From Pacificitalea sp040119125 (GTDB lineage Bacteria > Pseudomonadota > Alphaproteobacteria > Rhodobacterales > Rhodobacteraceae): a stretch of DNA of 64,000 nt. A program made the translations under genes and the position numbers. The stretch covers positions 248,001 to 312,000 of the forward strand of contig JBEDTR010000016.1 of assembly GCA_040119125.1 (NCBI GenBank), in the 5' to 3' direction. The notes under the pieces are model-generated. The model saw only the letters and a list, made by a program, of their open reading frames with translations. It was not told the DNA's origin and did no database searches. Positions 58,257 to 64,000 of the stretch are shown in pieces. Position 1 is the first letter of the stretch; each line of letters starts with the position of its first letter.

Positions 58257-60659
58257 GTGTCGCAACAGACCCTGTCACCGCAACCCCTGTTGCGCAGCGC
58301 GGCTCTTCTGTCCGGACGGGCATGGGTGTTGCTTGTGCCCGGCGCGGCGGTGTTGCTGCTCGCGGCGCAGGTCGATTTGCCTGCCTTGCGCCTCATGTTG
58401 CTGATGGCTGGCAGCACATTGGTCGCGTTAACCGGTCTTATCGCTGCGGCATGGTGGTTGGATCGGCGCGGTGCTCGCCGTCGCCGGGCCGACCTGTCTT
58501 GCTTGATCCGCGACGATCCGCTTCCTGTTGTGATCACCGATGCTGGCGGGGTCTTGTCGGCAGTGAACCCTGCTGCATGCGAGCTTTTTGGCCTGCCGGT
58601 GGCGGCGCGCGCCCCGCCCAGCCTGAGTGATCTGTTGAAAACGCGATGCGCCGCGCCCGACGCGACGCTGGCCCATCTCATGGCGCAGGCGGAGGCGCGC
58701 GGCGCCGCAAAGGCTCGGCTGGAGAGCGCGGCGGGGCCGCTCGCCGTGTCGGTGCACCGGGTGGATGGCACGGGATACCAATGGCGCATCACGCGCGCCG
58801 CGCCCGCCGGCCCCTTCGTGGAGGAGGCCACACCCTCACGAAGCCTGCCAATGCTGACGGTTTCGGCGTCGGGCGACATCATCGCGATGAATGAGCCCGC
58901 GCAGCGGCTTATCGGCCCACCGCCTGCCAAAATTGAGGCGTTGTTTGATCCTGTCGACGCGGCGGAGAAAGGTGCAGATGGCGGCGAGTCTGACGGCACG
59001 GACCGCGTGATCGCAACCGCCACCGGCCCGCGTCATGTGCGCCTGTGGGAGGTTGCGGGCCCCGATGGCACGCGCGAGATTTACATGCTCCCCGCCAGCG
59101 AAACCGCCCGCCGCGTCGATTCCGCAAAAGCCACCACCGACGAAGCTGAGGAAGGCGCCGCCTTCCTGCCTGAGGACGCGCTGGAATCCCTGCCTGTGGC
59201 CGTGTTGCGCACCGATCAGCGCGGCGCGCTTTTGACGGTGAACCGGCTTGCCCGGCACCTGCTCGGCCCGCGCGGGGTTCCGGGCACGCCGCTTGCCTCG
59301 CTGGTCGAGGGGCTGGGCAGGCCGGTGGGCGACTGGATCGACGACGCGCTTACCGGACGCGGCAGTGGCCATCCCGAGGTGCTGCGCAGCTCCGAGCCGG
59401 AGCGCGATCTTTATCTGCAGGTCAGTCTCAGCCGGGTTCCCGATGGCAGCGGCGCCGCCGGGCTGCTGGTCGTGCTGGCCGATGCGACAGAGCTGAAAAC
59501 GCTGGAAGCGCAATTTGTGCAGAGCCAGAAAATGCAAGCCATCGGGCAGCTTGCAGGGGGCGTGGCCCATGATTTCAACAATTTGCTCACCGCGATTTCC
59601 GGCCATTGCGACCTGCTGCTGCTGCGCCACGACCAAGGCGATCCTGATTTCGCAGATTTAAGCCAGATCGCACAGAACGCCAATCGCGCCGCAAGTTTGG
59701 TAGGGCAGTTGCTGGCTTTCTCGCGCAAACAAAATCTTCGCATGGAGATCATCGATCTGCGCGACAGCCTGTCGGAGCTGGCGCATCTGCTTAACCGGCT
59801 TGTCGGAGAACGGGTGCGGCTGCGCGTGGCTCACGACCCGGCGCTGCTGACCGTGCGCGCCGACAAGCGTCAGATGGAACAGGTCGTGATGAACCTTGTC
59901 GTCAATGCGCGCGACGCCATGCCGGATGGAGGCGAAATTCGGATCGAAACCCGGATGCGCGACCTCGACACAGCCTATAGCCGCGACCGCGTCAGTGTGC
60001 CCGCAGGCAGCTATGTGTCGCTGACCGTCGCGGATGACGGCAGCGGTATTTCACCCGATAAGCTGCCGAAGATATTCGAGCCGTTCTTTACCACCAAACG
60101 TCCGGGAGAGGGCACGGGCCTTGGTCTTTCCACGGTTTACGGGATCGTCAAGCAGACCGGAGGGTATATTTTTGTCGATAGCGCCCCGGGCAGCGGCACG
60201 ACGTTCACAATTCTGCTGCCGGTCGATACCCGGCTTGCGCCGCGAGAACAGGTTATGCCGCCAAGCCCGCGCCGCGAACGTCTGTCCAGCCCCGGCGGCG
60301 TCGTGCTGCTGGTCGAGGATGAGGCCCCGGTGCGTGCCTTTGCCTCCCGCGCGCTGCGGATGAACGGGTATACCGTGCTTGAAGCGGAGAGCGCCGAGCG
60401 GGCGCTCGACATGCTTGAGGCTCCGGATCTTCGGGTCGATGTCTTTGTGACCGACGTGGTCATGCCGGGGCTAGATGGGCCCAGCTGGGTGCGGCGCGCC
60501 CGCGAAACCCGGCCCGATGTGAAGGTGATCTTTGTGTCTGGCTATGCAGAGGGCGTGCTAGAAGGATTGCACGAACAGATCGACAACTCGGTCTTTCTGC
60601 CGAAACCGTTCTCGCTCAGCGAATTGATAGAGACCGTGAACCGGCAGTTGGTCGAATGA
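58257..60659 (+). CDS. cckA: Hybrid sensor kinase CckA
   Basis: An 800-residue protein with the CckA order: two N-terminal membrane helices (about residues 22-36 and 45-66), PAS-like sensor regions (about 85-180 and 310-410), HisKA with QLAGGVAHDFNNLLTAISGH (His438), HATPase with NLVVNARDAMPDGGEIRIET and GTGLGLSTVYGIVKQTGG, and a C-terminal receiver with VLLVEDEAPVRAFASRALRM and DVFVTDVVMPGLDGPSWVRR. It passes phosphate through ChpT to CtrA and so controls motility, gene transfer agents and cell cycle functions. The start is GTG 58257 after GAGGAGGGAACAG. It converges with recR. Confidence 0.93.
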   Translation: MSQQTLSPQPLLRSAALLSGRAWVLLVPGAAVLLLAAQVDLPALRLMLLMAGSTLVALTGLIAAAWWLDRRGARRRRADLSCLIRDDPLPVVITDAGGVLSAVNPAACELFGLPVAARAPPSLSDLLKTRCAAPDATLAHLMAQAEARGAAKARLESAAGPLAVSVHRVDGTGYQWRITRAAPAGPFVEEATPSRSLPMLTVSASGDIIAMNEPAQRLIGPPPAKIEALFDPVDAAEKGADGGESDGTDRVIATATGPRHVRLWEVAGPDGTREIYMLPASETARRVDSAKATTDEAEEGAAFLPEDALESLPVAVLRTDQRGALLTVNRLARHLLGPRGVPGTPLASLVEGLGRPVGDWIDDALTGRGSGHPEVLRSSEPERDLYLQVSLSRVPDGSGAAGLLVVLADATELKTLEAQFVQSQKMQAIGQLAGGVAHDFNNLLTAISGHCDLLLLRHDQGDPDFADLSQIAQNANRAASLVGQLLAFSRKQNLRMEIIDLRDSLSELAHLLNRLVGERVRLRVAHDPALLTVRADKRQMEQVVMNLVVNARDAMPDGGEIRIETRMRDLDTAYSRDRVSVPAGSYVSLTVADDGSGISPDKLPKIFEPFFTTKRPGEGTGLGLSTVYGIVKQTGGYIFVDSAPGSGTTFTILLPVDTRLAPREQVMPPSPRRERLSSPGGVVLLVEDEAPVRAFASRALRMNGYTVLEAESAERALDMLEAPDLRVDVFVTDVVMPGLDGPSWVRRARETRPDVKVIFVSGYAEGVLEGLHEQIDNSVFLPKPFSLSELIETVNRQLVE

Positions 60660-60705
60660 CCTGTGGGCTCCCGCCCCCCGCCTGCAAGCGATTGTATGGG
60701 GTGAT

Positions 60706-61308
60706 CTATCCCAAGGCCCGCCGCGCCCGAAGCGCCGCTCCGATTGTGCCATCGTCGAGGTAGTCCAGCTCCCCGCCGATGGGCACGCCTTGCGCCAGCG
60801 AGGTCACCGTGACGCCGCGATCCTCCATCGCGTCGGCAAGGTAATGCGCGGTGGTTTGACCATCGACCGTTGCGTTCAGCGCCAAGATCACTTCGGTGAT
60901 CTGTTCGGCCTCCAGCCGGTCCAGCAGACGCGGAATGCGCAGCTCCTCCGGACCGATCGCATCCAGCGCGGAAAGCGTCCCACCCAAAACATGATAGCGC
61001 CCCTTGAACGCATGGGTCCGCTCCATCGCCCAAAGGTCGGCCACGTCCTCGACCACGCAAAGTTCGCCGGTCGCGCGCTTTTCTGAGGCGCAGATGGCGC
61101 AGATCTCGCTGGTGCCCACATTCCCGCAATTGATGCATTCGCGTGCGGTATCGGCCACCTCCTGCATCGCCTCGGCCAAGGGCGCCAGCAATTGCCCGCG
61201 CTTCTTGACCAGATGCAGCACGGCGCGCCGGGCAGACCGAGGGCCCAATCCGGGCAGCCGGGCCATCAGCCCGATCAGCTTGTCGATTGCTTCGGGGGTA
61301 TCGCTCAC
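60706..61308 (-). CDS. recR: Recombination protein RecR
   Basis: A 200-residue protein of normal length. An N-terminal helix-hairpin-helix (LIGLMARLPGLGPRSARRAV) is followed by the four-Cys zinc finger (Cys58, Cys61, Cys70, Cys73) and a Toprim domain with GELCVVEDVADLWAMERTHA and YHVLGGTLSALDAIGPEEL. With RecF/RecO it loads RecA at gaps. I chose GTG 61308 (MSDTPEAIDKL) because AGGAG lies 7 bases upstream and the family N-terminus fits; the frame is open further up. Confidence 0.95.
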   Translation of the reverse strand: MSDTPEAIDKLIGLMARLPGLGPRSARRAVLHLVKKRGQLLAPLAEAMQEVADTARECINCGNVGTSEICAICASEKRATGELCVVEDVADLWAMERTHAFKGRYHVLGGTLSALDAIGPEELRIPRLLDRLEAEQITEVILALNATVDGQTTAHYLADAMEDRGVTVTSLAQGVPIGGELDYLDDGTIGAALRARRALG

Positions 61309-61387
61309 GCGCGGGCTCCTTCGTGTCGGGCAAATCCCGGTGGGACCAAACCAGATAGTGCCACGAATGAAAACGTCACAGCCCGGA

Positions 61388-62560
61388 TCACGGGGCGAAT
61401 TTGCGCAGGTAGCCTTCGGCATCCGCGTCGCCGCCGATCAGGGTCAGCGCACCAAGCCGCCCGATCTCATCACTGCTTTTGGCGGCCGCGCCGTTGCCAC
61501 CGACCATCACCGACACGCGCGGCGTTAACCGCCCGATCACCGGCAAGCCGGAGGCGGTGTCGCTGATGATGCAGGCGCTGTGGGTCACGGTTTCAACCGG
61601 CAGATCCGGTAGCAAGTGCCGCAGGATATCGATCTGAATCGCCGCAACTTCCCTGTCGCCGCCCCTTTGGAACCATGCATTGGCTTCGGCGGCGCTATGG
61701 ACCCGACGGTCAGCCGGATCGCCGCCGATCTTTATCCGCATCGTGCCATCGCGGTAGCGCGCGGGCGGCACGACATAGACATAAAAGCCGGGAGGATCGG
61801 GTCGCCAGATCAAGGCGGGCAGCGCCTTCAGGCGCGAAGCGGTCGTCTCTGAAACCTCCACCATTGCGATGGTGCGGGCATGCACTGTCAATGGCGGCGC
61901 GGCGTCGCACATCCCATCGAGCCCGGCGTAGCCGCCGGTTGCCAATAGCACCTGTTCGGCCTCGATAGTGGTCCCACAGCCCAGCGTCAGCACAATGTGG
62001 TCGCGGTGTGGGGTGATGCGTTGCACGTCCGTCTGGATATGGGCGATCCCCGCCCGTTGCGCCGCCGTGATCTGGCAGCGGACCAACGCGCGGGGGTTGA
62101 TGAATCCGGCGTCACCTGCCTCGACCACCGCGCCCGTGCCCGCCGGGAAATTGTAGCCCATCTGGGCGAGAGCCGCGCCGCTGAGCTGTTTGCAGGCTAT
62201 CGCGCCGGAATGTGCCGTCGCGAAGGTGCGAGCGATGAACCCATCGGGGCGGTCGGGGCCGGCCAGCATCGCCCCCACGGGATGATGAAATGCCATGCCG
62301 CCGGCGGCTGCGATTTCGGCGTAGCGGGCCATCGAGCGGCGGGCGAGTTGCGCCCAATCCGGGTCAGGGTCGATGCCGCGGGTGACGCGCCCTGCGTCGT
62401 AATGGCTGGCAAAGGGACCGCTGTGGTCGGCGGGAACTGCGGGCTCTGACGGGCCGATCAGCAGGTTGCGCGCGTCGGGCGCCGTGCGCGACAGGTGCCG
62501 CGCCGCGGCGGCGCCCATCATTCCGGCGCCGATGATGACGTGATCGTAGCGCATGCTCAT
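61388..62560 (-). CDS. FAD-dependent oxidoreductase (DAO family)
   Basis: A 390-residue flavoprotein. YDHVIIGAGMMGAAAARHLS is the N-terminal FAD Rossmann motif, QVLLATGGYAGLDGMC the second FAD contact, and ASGLPVIGRLTPRVSVMVGG plus NGAAAKSSDEIG the C-terminal flavin block of the glycine/D-amino-acid oxidase family. The substrate is unknown; relatives oxidise N-methyl or D-amino acids. Its ATG overlaps the stop of the response regulator gene (ATGA), so it is the third gene of a kinase-regulator-oxidoreductase operon. No signal peptide is seen. Confidence 0.83.
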   Translation of the reverse strand: MSMRYDHVIIGAGMMGAAAARHLSRTAPDARNLLIGPSEPAVPADHSGPFASHYDAGRVTRGIDPDPDWAQLARRSMARYAEIAAAGGMAFHHPVGAMLAGPDRPDGFIARTFATAHSGAIACKQLSGAALAQMGYNFPAGTGAVVEAGDAGFINPRALVRCQITAAQRAGIAHIQTDVQRITPHRDHIVLTLGCGTTIEAEQVLLATGGYAGLDGMCDAAPPLTVHARTIAMVEVSETTASRLKALPALIWRPDPPGFYVYVVPPARYRDGTMRIKIGGDPADRRVHSAAEANAWFQRGGDREVAAIQIDILRHLLPDLPVETVTHSACIISDTASGLPVIGRLTPRVSVMVGGNGAAAKSSDEIGRLGALTLIGGDADAEGYLRKFAP

Positions 62561-63267
62561 AGCCGCACCCCGGTGCCTTGCAATACACCGTGTTCCAGCG
62601 CGTAGCGGGTCAGCCCGGCGGTGGAGCTGATGCCGAGCTTGGCCTTGATGTTCTTGCGGTGGGTTTCGACCGTGCGCACGGATATATCGAGCACCTCCGC
62701 CACTTCGCGATTGGATTTGCCGAGGGCCAGTTGCAACAGGATTGTCTGTTCGCGGTTGGTCAGCGGCACACGTCCGTCGGCGGTTTGCGGTGTGATGGCG
62801 GCGCGGGTGCCGGTGCAAAGATAGCGCTCACCCTGCATGACCTGATCGATGGCGGATTTGATTTCCTCTGTCGGCACGTCTTTTAACAGATACCCGCGCG
62901 CGCCGTGGCTGAGCGCGGTCGAGATATATTCCGGCGTGTCATGCATCGACAGGATCAGGATGCGGGTGTCGCTGCGGGTTTCTAGGATCATCTCGGTCGC
63001 CGAAAGGCCATTCACGCCGGGCATGTTCAGATCCATCAAGATCACATCGGGACGCAGGTCCGCCACGCGGTCGATGGCCTCCTGTCCCGATGACAGCGTG
63101 GCGATGACCGAGATGTCGTCGTAGCTTTCCAAAATTGCCTCGATACCTTCGGCCACCATCGGGTGGTCGTCGACGATCATGACCCGGACGGGTCTGGCCT
63201 GCGGTGCCACGCCGGGATGGCGTGCGCCGGGGGCGAATTTGTCAGGTTCTGGTGAGGCTGGGCTCAT
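62557..63267 (-). CDS. NarL/FixJ-type response regulator
   Basis: A 236-residue regulator. A receiver domain carries VMIVDDHPMVAEGIEAILES and VILMDLNMPGVNGLSATEMI (phospho-acceptor Asp79) and the Lys in YLLKDVPTEEIKSA. A LuxR-type HTH follows with LTNREQTILLQLALGKSNRE plus VAEVLDISVRTVETHRKNI. It overlaps the kinase gene upstream and the oxidoreductase gene downstream by 4 bp each. The kinase encoded beside it should be its partner. Confidence 0.93.
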   Translation of the reverse strand: MSPASPEPDKFAPGARHPGVAPQARPVRVMIVDDHPMVAEGIEAILESYDDISVIATLSSGQEAIDRVADLRPDVILMDLNMPGVNGLSATEMILETRSDTRILILSMHDTPEYISTALSHGARGYLLKDVPTEEIKSAIDQVMQGERYLCTGTRAAITPQTADGRVPLTNREQTILLQLALGKSNREVAEVLDISVRTVETHRKNIKAKLGISSTAGLTRYALEHGVLQGTGVRL

Positions 63268-64000
63268 CGGCGGGTTCCTTCGGACACGGGGCGGTCGCTG
63301 TCGGATTGGGGTAGGTTAGGGGCTCGGCGGGGCCCGCCTAGCGTATCTGGCGGAAGCAGATGCGTCAGCGGCACGGTCGCGTCAATCAATGTGCCCTCGG
63401 CGGTGCTGGTCACGGTCAATCGCCCGTCGAGCCTCTCCAGCCGTTCATGCATGTTGCGCAGGCCAAGACCACGGCTGCCCGCGCCACGCCCGCCGCTGGC
63501 ATCGATGCCCTTGCCATTGTCGCTGATCCGCATGGTCGCGCCCTCCTTATGGCCAAAGACCGATAGTTTCACCGCGCGCGCATCGGCGTGACGCTCGATA
63601 TTGGTGAGCGCCTCCTGCGCGATGCGGTAAAACGCAGTCTTAGCCTCCGGTGCAAGCCGGTTGGAAAAGACCACTGTTTCAAATTCGGTATGTATGCCCG
63701 TGCGTTGCTCGAATTCCTCGCATAACGCCTGAAGCGCAGGGCCGATCCCCAGATCGTCCAACACCGACGGTCGCAGGTCCCGGCTGATCCGACGCACCTC
63801 GGTGATTGCGGCCGACAGGTTTGCGATCCCGCGATCAAGGTTGTCGGAAGCGCGCGCATCGCCAGAGGCCAGCCGCCTGCGGGCCAGTTCCAGCGCGTAG
63901 CGGACCCCGACAAGCATCTGGGAGATCGAGTCGTGCAACTCCCGCGCAACGCGGCCGCGCTCCTCCTCCTGCGTGTCGAATATGCGCAGGGTCAGTGCTT
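63264..64000 (-). CDS. NarX/DegS-type sensor histidine kinase (N-terminus beyond window)
   Basis: About 245 C-terminal residues are visible; the gene continues past the right edge. The HisKA_3 dimerisation block reads RIFDTQEEERGRVARELHDS with the phospho-acceptor His, then ISQMLVGVRYALELARRRLA. HATPase blocks are YRIAQEALTNIERHADARAV, MRISDNGKGIDA and SRGLGLRNMHERLERLDGRL. The reading frame is open to the window edge, so the sensor domain lies outside. It overlaps the response regulator gene by 4 bp. Confidence 0.9.
   Translation of the reverse strand, partial: ALTLRIFDTQEEERGRVARELHDSISQMLVGVRYALELARRRLASGDARASDNLDRGIANLSAAITEVRRISRDLRPSVLDDLGIGPALQALCEEFEQRTGIHTEFETVVFSNRLAPEAKTAFYRIAQEALTNIERHADARAVKLSVFGHKEGATMRISDNGKGIDASGGRGAGSRGLGLRNMHERLERLDGRLTVTSTAEGTLIDATVPLTHLLPPDTLGGPRRAPNLPQSDSDRPVSEGTRR

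Noticed and set aside
1..64000. CRISPR arrays, insertion sequences, rRNA genes, replication origin
   Set aside because: I found no regularly spaced repeats, transposase genes, rRNA segments or DnaA-box clusters.

Overview
The window is high-GC DNA from an alphaproteobacterium, most probably a member of the Rhodobacterales (roseobacter/Rhodobacteraceae group). This rests on a CckA-type hybrid kinase with a CtrA-box-like site in front of it, a tatABC operon followed by a DUF815 ATPase, a rhizobial/roseobacter-type aglEFGAK alpha-glucoside operon, a TRAP transporter locus and a DUF2927 lipoprotein. The genus cannot be fixed from the sequence alone. Most of the window is densely packed chromosome with many 4-bp ATGA or GTGA start/stop overlaps. 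I saw no CRISPR array, rRNA, insertion sequence or intact prophage.

Layout. Positions 1-11.9 kb hold housekeeping genes: DUF2927 lipoprotein and GNAT enzyme, CPA1-type antiporter, nucleoside hydrolase, an orphan Fe-type ABC ATPase, tatABC with a DUF815 ATPase, an MFS transporter, a DUF924 protein and dihydrolipoyl dehydrogenase, closed by a clear terminator. Positions 11.9-14.2 kb are a small accessory patch. It has an AT-rich gene joining a phage-tail-assembly-like N-terminus to a HEPN/MltR-like domain, a small lipoprotein, and a decayed copy of the 3' end and terminator of the neighbouring fucose isomerase gene. Positions 14.4-23.8 kb are a sugar/sugar-acid locus: FucI-type isomerase, D-ribulokinase-like FGGY kinase, GntR regulator and DapA-family aldolase on the minus strand, divergent from an FAD-linked 2-hydroxyacid dehydrogenase and a complete TRAP transporter. 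A candidate operator lies between the two arms.

Positions 24.0-28.2 kb carry an iron-type periplasmic binding protein without a permease, a secreted protein of unknown function and purL. Positions 28.6-35.7 kb are a seven-gene, overlapping + strand operon: three kinds of glycosyltransferase, an acyl-CoA-dehydrogenase-like protein, a PIG-L deacetylase, a NodS-like methyltransferase and another glycosyltransferase. It looks like a surface or secreted glycoconjugate pathway that I cannot name, and it is the best candidate here for an undescribed system. A perfect 10+2+10 palindrome lies upstream of it. Positions 35.8-38.7 kb are an arsenic operon (arsR, arsC, acr3, arsH) whose first gene looks leaderless. 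A malate/L-lactate-type dehydrogenase, tRNA-Asn(GTT), a metallo-beta-lactamase-fold hydrolase and an EnvZ-like orphan kinase follow.

Positions 42.4-51.6 kb are a glucoside utilisation locus. Glucokinase and a GH1 beta-glucosidase run one way, aglEFGAK runs the other, and a perfect 14-bp stem-loop lies between aglE and aglF. guaB with its terminator comes next, then a LysR regulator divergent from SDR and MDR oxidoreductases that share a 12-bp upstream motif. The right end holds rsmB, cckA, recR, and a minus-strand kinase / response regulator / FAD oxidoreductase operon that runs off the edge.
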